A DNA stretch of 45,000 nucleotides from Chondrilla cf. caribensis (taxonomy: Eukaryota > Porifera > Demospongiae > Chondrillida > Chondrillidae), in contig OZ026557.1 in assembly GCA_964020155.1 (NCBI GenBank), positions 1,362,501-1,407,500 on the forward strand. Reading direction: 5' to 3'. The notes under the pieces are model-generated. The model was not told where the DNA came from. It did not search any database and saw nothing but the letters and a program-made list of their open reading frames with translations. Below are positions 20,267 to 32,043 of this stretch, in pieces (the first letter of the stretch is position 1; every line of letters starts with the position of its first letter). Position numbers and translations under genes: made by a program.

Positions 20267-22606
20267 TCAAAACACAGCTACTTGTCGGTCACGGCACAAT
20301 GTAACAAGAAGATCTCCATTGTGGTCAATTGCTAGACCATAAGGTTGAGAGGGAACTAGAAAACTGTGGATTAACTGTCCTGTTGTATTGAAGATGACGA
20401 CACGATTGTTAGCATAATCAGCGACTAACACATGACCATCAGCAGTGATGAGGATGTCACGAGGATACTTCAATCGTCCTCCTCCAAACTCTCTTTGGTA
20501 TACACCGTCCGAATCGAATACTTGAATACGATGGTTATACCCGTCAGCAACATACATGTCCCCATCAGGTGAGAAGGCTACTGCACTAGGGTTGTTGAAC
20601 TGTCCAGGACCACTACCTTCTGATCCAATGGTATCTATGAGCTGACCCTCCAGGGTGAAGATGACTATTCTGTAGTTTAAGTATTCAACAACATAAACAC
20701 GTTTGTTGTTTACAGCTACCCTCCAAGGACCACGAAGTTGTCCAGTCCCGAAGTGTCTGACAAAGGTTCCGTCCTCTCTAAACACTTCAATGCGATTGTT
20801 ACTATAGTCAGCAACATACACCAGTCCTTCAGCATCCACAGCTACACCTTCAGGCTGTTGTAGCTGTCCATTTCCACTTCCTGGTTGACCAAATGATCTG
20901 ATGTGCTTTCTCTGCTCATCAAACACATGAATCTGATGGCTGGGTTGGTCGGCAATGAATGTGTGACCATTCTGAGCTACTACAATACCCAAAGGACCAC
21001 CTGGCTGTTTAGGGAAGTTGAGACATCCCTTGTTTGCTCCGATTTCCGCAACAATTTTATTGAGCTTGACTGGTTTTGGCTTTGGTAGCAGGTCCACACC
21101 AAACGGACTGCCTCTAACATCACTCCCGTTCACTAGAATGGACAGATCACATTCTCCTTGGTATGTGATAGGGAAGGATAAAGTGTACTGTCCGTTCTCA
21201 TCATCCACGACCCTCGCTTTGATGGCTGGACCTGGGATGGGGGACTTGGGACGAAGGAAGGCCTCGACATTATCACCTCCTTGCTTACATTGGATGTTCT
21301 TGCTGTCAAATGTGCTCACGGTTAGTTTAAGGGGGTCAGATCCATTCCAATGTACAGTCTCTGGTTTGGGCTCCACTGTACAGTTGACAGGACAGGCTCC
21401 GTCTTCTACAACACCAAATTCTCCAATTGCTTTGATCAAGTCATTCTTTCTTGATGGAAGAAATCCTACTTCTGTAGAGACTGGAACTGATCCAACGTTC
21501 TTGTGTCTATTGGAGATGATTGCTTCTTGCTTGTTGGAAACTATTGAATTGGAAACAATAATTTCATGGTTGTTGCCATGGGCAACCAATAAATCCAGTA
21601 CAGCCTGGCAGTGACCCAGTGTCTGGTCCTCTTCATCCAATGTCCTCATTGTCCGATCAATTGCTGCTTTCTTCTCATTGTTCACTGCTCTGATCTGTTG
21701 ATGCAGTTCCTCCTTCCTCTGCTGAAGAACACGACTGATCTCCTCAAAGGCATGGTCCACTTCCCGAAGGGCTCTATCTGTACTCTCATCCACCTCTGTC
21801 ATCTTGACACGAGCCCTCTCTTTTGCCGTGGTACACACCTCTCTGGTTGACTTCACTGTACATCTAGCTATACGAGTACTCTGGATGTGTGTCTCCATGA
21901 CAACCTTTTTGAGGTAGCGAGGAGTGTGGGACAGCTTCCCGGGGTCCTTGTCCACAGTACAGGCCTGACACAGCAGAGTGGTACACTTATCACACATGTA
22001 CTTCAGGGGTTCACCACCATGGTGGGGACAGGTGGGGATGTCTGTCTTCTTAACCAGGAGTGGTCCAGTGAGACTCGTGGATGAGCAGATCTCTTCCAAA
22101 GTCTTCACAGTGTGGTCTTCGTATTCGTCAATCATTTCATGTGCTCCGTAGCAACGCTCACACAGAAACTTGGAACAGTCTGTACAGAATACAGTCGAAG
22201 GTGAGTCACCACTCTTACATCGCTTGCTGCCACAAGGAATGGGGACATTCTGAGTTACTTTCTGTACGATCTTCATTCCCTCGATATACCGAGCTAGGGG
22301 ACCGTTTGGTACTGGAACACAACGTAGGCTGTCCACTCTACACTCACTCTCCAACACCTTCCTGTCGTTATAGTGAGTGGATGTGTCTCCACATTTGGGG
22401 CACTTCAGCTGGCCATTTTCCACTACCATATTAGGAAGACACTCCCCGCACACCGAATGTAGACAGCACAACAGATAAGGATTGTTCAGTTCTCTCTTGC
22501 AGTGACCACATGTCACATCAGGTTCAACGACGACTGGTTCTTGTTCTTCTTGATGTGATGACTTGTCCTGTGAGGACCGATTAGTAGGATCTGGACCTTC
22601 AGCCAT
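20267..22606 (-). CDS. TRIM-NHL protein C, complete single-exon ORF
   Basis: 779 residues from ATG (22606-22604) to TGA. RING ligands: C33, C36, C48, H50, C53, C56, C69, C72. A B-box 1-like cluster is at about 125-165, B-box 2 at about 193-228 (CPHHGGEPLKYMCDKC), coiled coil about 240-345, filamin repeat about 397-508, and six NHL blades about 525-779 (FIADQPSHQIHVF, VYVADYSNNRIEVF, VYVVEYLNYRIVIF, MYVADGYNHRIQVF, VLVADYANNRVVIF, final LLVTLCRDRQVAVF). Function as for its paralogs. RING residues are closer to A and D (SVCGECLPN), whereas the B-box 2/coiled-coil module is close to B, so the gene looks like a mosaic. The upstream CA tract present in A, B and D is missing. Confidence 0.93.
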   Translation of the reverse strand: MAEGPDPTNRSSQDKSSHQEEQEPVVVEPDVTCGHCKRELNNPYLLCCLHSVCGECLPNMVVENGQLKCPKCGDTSTHYNDRKVLESECRVDSLRCVPVPNGPLARYIEGMKIVQKVTQNVPIPCGSKRCKSGDSPSTVFCTDCSKFLCERCYGAHEMIDEYEDHTVKTLEEICSSTSLTGPLLVKKTDIPTCPHHGGEPLKYMCDKCTTLLCQACTVDKDPGKLSHTPRYLKKVVMETHIQSTRIARCTVKSTREVCTTAKERARVKMTEVDESTDRALREVDHAFEEISRVLQQRKEELHQQIRAVNNEKKAAIDRTMRTLDEEDQTLGHCQAVLDLLVAHGNNHEIIVSNSIVSNKQEAIISNRHKNVGSVPVSTEVGFLPSRKNDLIKAIGEFGVVEDGACPVNCTVEPKPETVHWNGSDPLKLTVSTFDSKNIQCKQGGDNVEAFLRPKSPIPGPAIKARVVDDENGQYTLSFPITYQGECDLSILVNGSDVRGSPFGVDLLPKPKPVKLNKIVAEIGANKGCLNFPKQPGGPLGIVVAQNGHTFIADQPSHQIHVFDEQRKHIRSFGQPGSGNGQLQQPEGVAVDAEGLVYVADYSNNRIEVFREDGTFVRHFGTGQLRGPWRVAVNNKRVYVVEYLNYRIVIFTLEGQLIDTIGSEGSGPGQFNNPSAVAFSPDGDMYVADGYNHRIQVFDSDGVYQREFGGGRLKYPRDILITADGHVLVADYANNRVVIFNTTGQLIHSFLVPSQPYGLAIDHNGDLLVTLCRDRQVAVF

Positions 22607-24091
22607 TTTATTCACTTTCACTATAACCATAGAGGAATACAAGATAATAACACGTACCCTATTACTATCTATGGTGGGGTTAACCAGGATATTGCACAAG
22701 CAGTACTAACCACTAAGGTTACTGACAAGGCTAGTTCAATGTAGTTAATGCTGAGCTATGCAGACTAAGTTTGACCGGAGATGTAGCTGGTTGGAGTTAG
22801 TCTACCATGACCAGACCTTTTGGTTCTACCATAGACACTCTGTACCATGAACATGTGTTGGGTACATGGTTTAGGAGCATGTGTTGGGTGCATGGTTTAG
22901 GAACATGTGTTGGGTGCATGGTTTAGGAGCATGTGTTGGGTGCATGGTTTAAGAACATGTGTTGGGTGCATGGTTTAGGAGCATATGTTGGGTGCATGGT
23001 TTAGGAGCATGTGTTGGGTACATGGTTTAGGAGCATGTGTTGGGTGCATGGTTTAGGAGCATGTGTTGGGTGCATGGTTTAGGAGCATGTGTTGGGTGCA
23101 TGGTTTAGGAGCATGTGTTGGGTGCATGGTTTAGGAGCATGTGTTGGGTGCATGGTTTAGGAGCATGTGTTGGGAGAACACAGGTCTGTAATACCCCTGT
23201 GTTGAGTACCAAGTGGTGGGAGGGTAGGGGGTAATATTCCATGGCTACAAGTGTGTGAGAAGGTAGCAATCTCATGTCAGGTCACAGGTTAGTATCTGTA
23301 AACCGTACTACGCCTGTCTACCGTATATCTGTACGTTTGGCCTAATGTCAGATATAAAATCAAATAACTCTACAGTAGAACGGTAGGTATTCTTATTTAC
23401 ACCAGGGAGGCTACTATCCCAGGGGGCTAACTACTAATAAGGTTACCAGTAAAAAGTGTGTGATTATAGTGAAAATGCAGCTATTTTTTGTAGACATTTG
23501 TAGACATATGTTGTTGCCTGGGTCTTACATTAGTCTTAGATTACGTACACGAGTACACATATCCAACAATACAGCACAGACGTCCCAAATACGTAAATAG
23601 GACGCTCTACACTGCTACAAACATAGATCTTCAATACTAGCTAACACACCTCAATATTCGACAATCGGCAATAATATTGAAAACGAAGAAATGAACTTTA
23701 TCAAAGAGAAGTACTAAGAGTAGAGATTAGAGAAGTACTATAGATTTAAAAGGACGCAGAAGGCTTATAAACTGCTGCAAAGAAGGTTTACAGCTACCGA
23801 CAAAATCGAGGCTCTTAGTAACGCCCCCTATTAATGACCACAAAATCCTCGTCGACAGGAATATCACGATGATAGGGAGACTAGAATGGACGAGATCGAA
23901 CCCGGAGGAGCTGAGTGAGTGAAGTGCGTGTGTTATGTGCGTGTGCTGCTATGGGTAACCTGTCCTTGTGTGTACATGCACATGTGCGAGTGTAAGTGTT
24001 CGTGGGATCATGTGTGTTCTGTATGCCACTGCGTATTGCACTTCAGGAAGTGATCAGGAAAACGTGTTATTTACTTGAGACTATATTAATC
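22607..24091. other. Second copy of the 16.1-17.47 kb spacer
   Basis: It aligns with 16095-17475, including the 26-bp minisatellite and the possible ATGGACGAGATCGAACC exon start at 23886, here with a 2-bp loss. No firm gene. Confidence 0.55.
22849..23174. repeat. 26-bp minisatellite, about 12 copies
   Basis: Same unit as 16286-16557 with more copy-to-copy substitutions (for example GGTACAT, GGAACATG, TTTAAGAACATG variants). Confidence 0.95.
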
Positions 24092-24355
24092 CAGTGTACC
24101 CACCACTGTACATGTATCCCTCCATCCAGTGTACCCACCACTGTACATGTATCCCCCCACCCAGTGTACCCACCACTGTACATGTATCCATCCATCCAGT
24201 GTACCAACCACTGTACATGTATCCATCCATCCAGTGTACCCACCACTGTACATGTATCCCTCCATCCAGTGTACCCACCACTGTACATGTATCCCTCCAT
24301 CCAGTGTACCCACCACTGTACATGTATCCCTCCATCCACTGTACCCACCACCATC
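24092..24355. repeat. 35-bp minisatellite, about 7.5 copies
   Basis: Same unit as 17476-18222, with variants (ATCCATCCATCC, CCCCCACCC). It sits immediately upstream of the Gln-rich exon acceptor, as in set beta. Confidence 0.95.
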
Positions 24356-24380
24356 CACTATCCTGTCCCTCCCACCACAG

Positions 24381-24502
24381 GCCAGTGAGCAGTATTGGTC
24401 TAACCTGTTCAGTCAACAGAGCATGCTCTTCCAACACCAACAAGCCTACTTACAAGCACAGGCCATGGCACAGGTACAGGCCAGGGCACAACAGCTCATG
24501 GT

Positions 24503-24546
<44 letters not shown>

Positions 24547-24551
24547 CATAA
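24381..24551 (+). CDS. Gln-rich GIGYF-like exon, set gamma
   Basis: After acceptor CCCACCACAG it reads ASEQYWSNLFSQQSMLFQHQ, then QAMAQVQARAQQLMV and about 15 Gln, then Ser and TAA. The donor-like CAAGGTAAGTG at 24560-24570 lies just past the stop, so a one-base frame change or a shorter exon could reach it. Nearly identical to 18252-18404 apart from polyQ length. Confidence 0.45.
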
Positions 24552-25319
24552 CACTTAAACAAGGTAAGTGTTAGTCTACCTAGCTAGCCCACCCTACATC
24601 CTCACTTTGGCTCATGACAACAGGACACTTCCACACCTTCACTCCACTCACTGACCTGTGTCAACAGATCTCAGTAGCAAGTACCAGAAGTACATGATTG
24701 TAGATATGGCAATGTGTGTGTGTGTACTGTGTGTATGTAGACGTGTATGTGTGTATACTGTTTATTGGAGATGTGTGTACTGTGTTTATGTACATGTATG
24801 GGTACAGTGTGTGTGTGTTTGTAGATATTGCAATGTGTGTGTGTACTGTGTTTACTGTTTGTTTGTAGACATGTATGTGTGTAGTGTGTGTACCGTTTGT
24901 TTGTAGACGTGTCTACTGTGTTTATGTACATGTATGGGTACAGTGTGTGTGTTTGTATACTGTGTGTGAGTACTTGTAGCTTGTTCGGTAATCCTTACAG
25001 AGGTGTATTACTCCATACATACAGTATGCACACTCTATACCATTCCTTGAAATACACAGCACATTTATTAGCCTGCTCATACCATGGACACACCAACCAT
25101 ACCTACATAGTGTGCATGCAAGCACATTTGTGTAAAGATACAAACAAAGAATGTAAGTTTTTTTGGAGTTTTGGTGTAGGTACATCCTTGTCAATGCTCA
25201 TACGTTGATGTATGTACATGCAGTACATACTTTTGTGTACCTAAGATGTGTGTACACATGTCCTTTTATACATATACGTGACTGAGTGCATCTATTGTCC
25301 ATCCTTCCTAATGCCACAG

Positions 25320-25439
25320 GGAGTTAGAATGACAGAGTCCACGACCACCCACAGACTATCGTCACACTTCAAACAGTCTCAAGGAGGCAGGTCCCACCCT
25401 CCCAGAGGGCACACCAGCACCAGCGGAGGAGGGGAATGA
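25320..25439 (+). pseudogene. GIGYF-like last exon, set gamma (truncated)
   Basis: It starts after acceptor TAATGCCACAG as GVRMTESTTTHRLSSHFKQS and continues to TSTSGGGE, then stops. The Lys-rich and PFMLGF conserved end is missing, because at 25440 the sequence switches to the end of the KKEARNPSPVTQKE-type exon (25443-25473). It is a rearrangement product. Confidence 0.7.
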
Positions 25440-25442
25440 AGA

Positions 25443-25472
25443 TTGTAATCCATCACATGTGACTCAGAAAGA

Positions 25473-25473
<1 letters not shown>
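25443..25473 (+). pseudogene. Fragment of the GIGYF-like SFWE exon end
   Basis: TGTAATCCATCACATGTGAC then TCAGAAAGAAG matches 11732-11761, followed as there by a GT tract. The upstream part of the exon is absent. Confidence 0.65.
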
Positions 25474-25561
<88 letters not shown>

Positions 25562-25575
25562 TGTGTGTGTGTGTG
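25474..25575. repeat. (GT)n microsatellite
   Basis: About 100 bp of GT, homologous in position to 11762-11990. Confidence 0.95.
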
Positions 25576-25599
25576 CTTATGTTTGTACATGTGCACATG

Positions 25600-26190
25600 C
25601 ACAGTATGTGTATTAATAATGACTGACACATTCTACAACAAAGATCAGGCCCAATGTGAAACCTTATATAAAAGCTCCTACATACGTAACCAACCCTAGG
25701 TCTAACTACCTCATATACATATAACAGACCATTAGGCTATATGACTGCTGCCTGTATTCACTGACATTTGGGGAGTATTCGACATAGCTATGATAGAATA
25801 TATCCTTACTATCCATAATATCTCATTCTAATATCTCATTACATGGCGTAAGGATTGCTGGCTGCCCCAGGCGTAAATTTATTATAAAGTAAGGCTTGCA
25901 TACAATCGAAAGGTCACGACCCCTGACCCCAAACCTCAGTCCTAGGAGTAGGCTAGAGTTATGACACCTGGGGTAACAGCCCCAACCTTCGTCACCCCAT
26001 CTCAAGGATGGCGGAGAGAGACAGGAGAAACAAAAAACAAGAAAAAACGAGGAGCTAACACGACTGAGTACTCTACGTACCTTGACTGCTGCCAATTGCG
26101 CGCCTAAGTAACCAAACTGCGCATGCTCACAGTAGTGCGTTTGGACGCGGCCATTACTAATGTTAGTCATTAACTGCAATCGACTACAAT
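25600..26190. other. Unique segment inserted relative to set alpha
   Basis: About 590 bp with no counterpart in the alpha copy, where sequence similar to both flanks is continuous near 12030. It is locally more GC-rich. A short plus-strand frame MAERDRRNKKQEKTRS and a 118-codon minus-strand frame (25823-26179) have no recognisable domain. I did not find clear inverted repeats at its ends. Confidence 0.4.
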
Positions 26191-26447
26191 AATCTACATT
26201 CTATGCACATATTATATCTGTGTATATACTTAATGTGGACATACGTACATAAAGTATACGATGTGTATGTTTTTGTGTACATACTTATACATGTACGTAC
26301 ATATGTATTGTCTACTATAATTGTCTCACATCTTCAGTAAATGTTGGGAGAGGATTTTTGATCACCGTTATCATTGCCAAAACTAATGATGCCCATCAGT
26401 AACTATATTCATTGTCAGACTAGTTCCTTGTATTGCATACGTATGTA

Positions 26448-26626
26448 CAGTGAATTCTCGTTAATCCACCACCGCTTTATCCACCAAACCTTTTAATCCG
26501 CCACAATTTCCCAGTACCTATATAATGTACAAGTACCAAAGAGTATCCAGTTAATCCACCAAACTCATTAATCCACCATGTTCTTTGAAAACAGATTACA
26601 GCAGTTTAACGAGTATTCATGCACTG
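26448..26626. mobile_element. MITE-like element, 179 bp, TA target duplication
   Basis: Left end CAGTGAATTCTCGTTAATCC, right end TTTAACGAGTATTCATGCAC then TG; these are imperfect inverted repeats, with TA on both sides. Inside are repeated ATCCACCA and AATCC motifs. The homologous alpha region near 12265-12290 lacks it, giving an empty site. It is non-coding; the ends suggest Tc1/mariner-like mobilisation. Confidence 0.78.
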
Positions 26627-26732
26627 TACATACTGTCTATCTTACTGTATGTACATACGTATGAATATGCACATATATGACATTGTACATGTACATACAT
26701 ACGTATGTATGTACATACTGTGCATTATACAT

Positions 26733-26734
26733 CA

Positions 26735-26827
<93 letters not shown>

Positions 26828-26838
26828 TGTGTGTGTGA
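26733..26838. repeat. (GT)n microsatellite at the place of a missing exon
   Basis: About 105 bp of GT directly after CATTATACATCATC. In set alpha the same flank leads to the EEFNGWC exon (12380-12452), which is absent here. Confidence 0.93.
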
Positions 26839-27191
26839 TGATGACTCAGCCGACTTCACTGATAATGCTATATACACACTATTGCCTATGATGCACATGA
26901 GAACTGTGGTTCATTACTTTGATTGCTGAAAGCTTTGTGAAGCAGGGATTATAATAAGATGTATGTGCATACATAGTCGGCAAGTATGTACTGTATGTAC
27001 ATACGTACATGCATGCATACTCTACAGCATAAGATCTTCATATACTATACGTATGTACATGTGCATGCATACTGTACATTATGGCATAAGATTTCCATAC
27101 TTACATGTGTATGTATATACACATTTATGCTCAGACAGTACATATAGTACATTATGTGTGCACATGTTCCTTACTCCCCCATTCCCCACAG

Positions 27192-27256
27192 CTACAGTGT
27201 TCTTGGAGTACCTCCAGGGTTGCGACACAGCGGAGGAGATCCAGGGGATGATCGAC
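27192..27256 (+). CDS. GIGYF-like exon (TVFLEYLQGCDTAEEI), set delta
   Basis: A 65-bp exon with acceptor CCCCCATTCCCCACAG and donor GTGAGT, phase 1 to 0. It reads STVFLEYLQGCDTAEEIQGM then ID, matching the F..FL..... S..E..D.I core of the GIGYF C-terminal domain. Its start phase fits the end of the 12380-12452 exon and its end phase fits the last exon at 27371. Confidence 0.65.
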
Positions 27257-27370
27257 GTGAGTGCTGTACACACTGCACATGGGTACTATGTGTATATGTA
27301 CATGTACGTATGTATATGTGTGTACTAGCTTTTTGTACTGTACTATTTTCTGTCCCTTCTAATGCCACAG

Positions 27371-27627
27371 GGAGTTAGAATGACAGAGTCCACGACCACC
27401 CACAGACCATCGTCACACTGCAAAAGTCTCAAGGAGGCAGGTCCCACCCTCCCCGAGGGCACACCAGCACCAGTGGAGGAGGGGGAGTGAAGTCGGGGAA
27501 CAACAAGAAGACTAAGAAGGGTAAGAAAGGACAGAAGCTGGACCCTTTCATGCTGGGATTCGGTGTCCATGCTGCAGAGAGACCCAACATTGGAGAGATA
27601 CAGAGTGTCAATGACGTTCACAAATGA
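27371..27627 (+). pseudogene. GIGYF-like last exon, set delta (1-bp deletion)
   Basis: It is 257 bp long, against 258 in alpha. One base is lost in the AAACAGTCTC region (here AAAAGTCTC), so the phase-0 frame becomes HCKSLKEAGPTLPEG and stops early at about 27489, although the downstream Lys-rich and LDPFMLGFGVHAAERPN coding is otherwise intact in the shifted frame. It is either a pseudogene or a sequence error. Confidence 0.7.
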
Positions 27628-28130
27628 CAACATTCTCACAGTCCGTTCCCGTGCAGAATTATTCCAACTTTATTTGTATGTTGATCAATTTGTCTGATTA
27701 ATGATGTTCGATACCGATGTTGCATGAAGTGATGGATGTAGCATGGATGTAGAGAGAGGAGGACCATGTGTACACCTTTAGAGGTACTGCAGACCTGGGC
27801 TTTGTAGGTGGGGAGGAGTGATAATAATGCAATTGATGTTGGTCTTGTACGTACTGATACTAATTAACATAACCCATTGCCCAGAGTCCAGTTATTGCAG
27901 TCTGTAGCTAGTGATATAGCAATGAATTATATTAATTTTACATTTTATTAATGTTAAAATTATTATAATATATTATATATAAGAACATTACACACTATTA
28001 ATTTTTATTATTGACAATTGGATTATGTCACTATCAATTAGATCAATGGCATTGTAACAATCTTTGTATTTAATCAACATCATGTGAACATGTACGTATG
28101 TGTACGTAAGACAAAGAACAACCAAAATAA

Positions 28131-30474
28131 TCAAAACACAGCTACTTGTTTGTCACTGTACAGTGTAACAAGAAGATCTCCATTGTGGTCAATTGCTAGA
28201 CCAAAAGGTGGGGACCCAACTTGAAACCTGCGGATTAACTCTCCTGTTGTATCGAAGATGACGACACGATTGTTACATTGGTCAGCGACTAACACATTAC
28301 CATCAGCAGTGATGAGGATGTCGCGAGGATACTTTAGTTGACCTCCACCAAACTCTCTTTGGTATACACCGTCCAAATTGAATACTTGAATACGATGGTT
28401 GTTACAGTCAGCAACATACATGTCCCCATCAGGTGAGAAGGCTACTGCACTAGGGCAGTTGAACTGTCCAGGACCACTACCTTGTGAGCCGATGGTACGT
28501 ATGAGCTGACCCTCCAGGGTGAAGATGGCTATTCTGTGGCTGTCCCGTTCAGCAACATAAACAAGTTTGTTGTTTACAGTTACACTCCAAGGACGGCAGA
28601 GTTTTCCAGTCCCAAACTGTCTGACAAAGGCTCCGTCCTCTCTAAACACTTCAATGCGATTGTTACTATAGTCAGCAACATACACCAGTCCTTCAGCATC
28701 CACAGCTACACCTTCAGGATATTGTAGCTGTCCATTTCCACTTCCTTGTTGACCGAATGATCTGATGTACTTCCTCTGCTCATCAAACACATGAATCTGA
28801 TGGCTGGTGTGGTCGGCAATGAATGTGTGACCATTTGGAGCTACTGCAATACCCCGAGGACCACCTGGCTGTTGAGGGAAGTTGAGATGTCCCTTGTTTG
28901 CTCCAAGTTTTGCAACATTCTTATTGAGCTTGACTGGTTTTGGCTTTGGTAAGAAGTCCACACCAAACGGACTACCTCTAACATCACTCCCGTTCACTAG
29001 AATGGACAGATCACATTCTCCATGGTATGTGATAGGGAAGGATATAGTGTACTGTCCATTCCTATCGTCCACTACCCTGGCTTTGATGGCTGGACCTGGG
29101 ATGGGGGACTTGGAATGAAGGAAGGCCTCGACATTATCACCTCCTCGTTTACATCGGATGTTCTTGCTGTTGAATGCGTTCATGGTTAGTTTAAGGGGGT
29201 CAGATCCATTCCAACATACGTACAGTCTCTGGTTTGGGTTCCACTGTACAGTTGACTGGACAGGCTCCGTCTTCTACAACACCAAATTCTCCAATTGCTT
29301 TTAAAAGAATATCTCGGTTGGTGGGGTCAAAGGTCACCTCCTGAGACACAGTGCTCTCAAACCCTTCTTGACACCATTTTGAGGTGAGAACGGATTGTTG
29401 CATTTGGACCAGATCCTTACTAGCTATCACATCAGGACTGCTACCACTGGTGAGGGGAAACTGAAGGGAGGATTGAGTGTTTGCTGACATCTCCTTTTCC
29501 CTCTTAGCAGCTGTGACCTTTGAACTGATGGTACGCTTCTTCTCTTCTGCTGTAGCTATAACCTCTCTACAAAGTTCCTCCTTCCTCTCATCCACAACTT
29601 GATGGATGTTCTGGAAGGCTGTGTTGATATCATGGAGTGCGGCCTCTTTCATCTCGTCCACAGTTCTGATCTGAGTCTGGAACTCCTTCTCCATCTTCTG
29701 GTACTTCCTCTCATAGCAGATGGCAGTCTGACGAGCGATCTTCACAGACTGAGTGTAACGATCAAATACAGTTGATTTGGTACTGAGGTGCTTGGGGTTG
29801 TGTGGAGGTTTCAGGTCAATAGCACAAGCTTGACACATCAGTACATCACACTGTTCACAGCAATACTCGAGAACCTTTCCATTGTGTTGGGGACAGGTAC
29901 TGGGTGTGGTGCTCTTAGTAGAAAGGGTTTTGAGGTCTTGAGAGCGAAGGGAACGAATCTCTTCCAAAGTCTTCACAGTGTGGTCTTCGTATTCGTCAAT
30001 CATTTCATGTGCTCCATAGCAACGCTCACACAGAAACTTGGTACAGTCTGTACAGAATACAGTGGAAGGTGAGCCGCCACTCTTACATCGCTTGCTGCCA
30101 CAAGGAATGGGGACATTCTGAGTTACTTTCTGTACGATCTTCATTCCCTCGATATACCGAGCTAGGGGACCGTTTGGTACTGGAACACAACGTAGGCTGT
30201 CCACTCTACACACACTCTCCAACACCTTCCTGTCGTTATAGTGAGTGGATGTGTCTCCACAGTGGGTACACTTCAGTTGGCCATTTTCTACTACCATATT
30301 AGGAAGACACTCCCTGCACACCGAATGTAGACAGCACAACAGATAAGGATTGTTCAGTTCTCTCTTGCACTGACCACATGTCACATCAGGTTTAACGACG
30401 ACTGGTTCTTGTTCTTCTTGATTTGACGACTTGTCCTGAGATGATCGATTAGCAGGGTCTGGACCTTCAGCCAT
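28131..30474 (-). pseudogene. TRIM-NHL D, split by a 4-bp insertion
   Basis: The N-terminal part (30474-29200) reads RING (CGQC, CLHSVCREC, CTHC), B-boxes (CPQHNGKVLEYCCEQC) and the A-type coiled coil, up to EPKPETVR. Then a 4-bp insertion at about 29215-29219 (CCAACATACGTACAG against CCAACGTACAG in paralogs) shifts the frame and it ends MLEWI. The C-terminal part (to 28131) continues in the other frame as an intact filamin and six-bladed NHL region of about 350 residues with no further damage. This suggests a very young lesion, an assembly error, or two separately translated products. Confidence 0.85.
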
Positions 30475-30602
30475 TCTAACCACTTTCCACTATGAATATA
30501 GAGTAATAAGAGATTAAAACATAATGAATGTTATAATATAGGAAATATTTAATGCGTATGTGTACATTCTGGTGGAACAGCCGTAGTCCATGCACACACA
30601 GA

Positions 30603-30750
<148 letters not shown>

Positions 30751-31928
30751 GAATTCATGCTTACTTAGTCCATTGTAACAGTACACATGTACATTGGTGC
30801 ACACGTTAGTTCATGAACCAGCTTTGAGGTGACATGGAGGTCATGAATACACTCATAAACTACCCACTGACAAAGGGCATGGTATAATCATAGGACTAAG
30901 AATTGCTGAGTAGCAGTTGAACTCACGTGGAGTACACACATGCACACAAGCTACACGTATAGGGGTCATAACAGCAGCTCTCTTCCCTCCAGAGGACGAG
31001 TTGTGGTGACACTGAACTAAGAGGACCACTGGTTAGCATGGCTTCACTGAACACACAAGGTTCTCTCACTAAATCTAAGTTGTCGCTAGTGTCGGAGACG
31101 AATCGAACTTTAGTAGAAGTACAGATGATCTACTGGATACAGTAGCTGGATTAATCCGACCGCAGCGCAGGTCTGTTGTTTGTGATCTATCCCAGTATAG
31201 CCTACCAAAGATACATGTACGTATACCACGTGAATTAACATACTACACGGACGAAGCCATACTAAACCTTGGGGTAGCGAGAACTGATAATCCCCCAGTT
31301 GAGGGAAACACCATGATGCGATCAACTTGTGAAGAACAGGGGTATAATTCTGATCACTGGCGAATAACCAGCAGCACACGTGAAACAAGTGGCTGACTTC
31401 CCCGTCGATCGGGTATGTTGTAACTAAGAGTTATTATTATCATTGGAACACAGTAGTTGTCCTCGAAGCTTAATTAAGGCTTATAATTATGAAGTAGCAT
31501 AAAACTGTTCATTCACCAGCGACCGGATTTTACGATAAAAATGATAATAACCTTACCTTACAATTATCAGAGATGGGAGACGAGCTTGTCTGTTTTTTGG
31601 AAACCTCGGTACAATGTAGACTGGAATAAAGGTAACTCGAGTACTATTATAGCCTATACTTCTGATGTCGAACGAATTAATCGAATTTTCTTGGTCTTGT
31701 GATCACGTGATACCCACGTGTCCTATCTCACAACCCCAAAATGAATATGATTAATTTTATAACGTTATGAACAGGTTTATACAAACTGATTTACACGTAA
31801 TGTAGAGAGTAATAAATGCATGATTCTAAAAGTCCTGCTTTACATTTACATTTTTCAGATTCATCTGAAGGAAGAAAAGAAGAAGACTGAAGACCTTGGT
31901 ACAGCTAGTAGCATACATTACACAACAT

Positions 31929-32043
31929 TAGTCTTGCATAGCCAGACCATCACTGACACCTCTGTTATAATTGGTCGCTGCCATTGAGACCAAGTCCCAA
32001 TTTTGAAATTGGAGACAAGAATGGGTCTGGCAATACGAGACTA
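31929..32043. mobile_element. MITE-like element, copy in the duplicated segment
   Basis: Counterpart of 3536-3652 with the same TAGTCTTGCATAGCCAGACC end and a small internal deletion. It was present before the segmental duplication. Confidence 0.7.

Noticed and set aside
21018..21614. 198-residue plus-strand ORF opposite TRIM-NHL C, with equivalents at 14414-14839 and 236-697
   Set aside because: These are antisense shadows of the filamin/NHL coding region; their conservation reflects the sense gene.
25823..26179. 118-residue minus-strand ORF as a gene
   Set aside because: No domain, no splice or conservation support, single occurrence.
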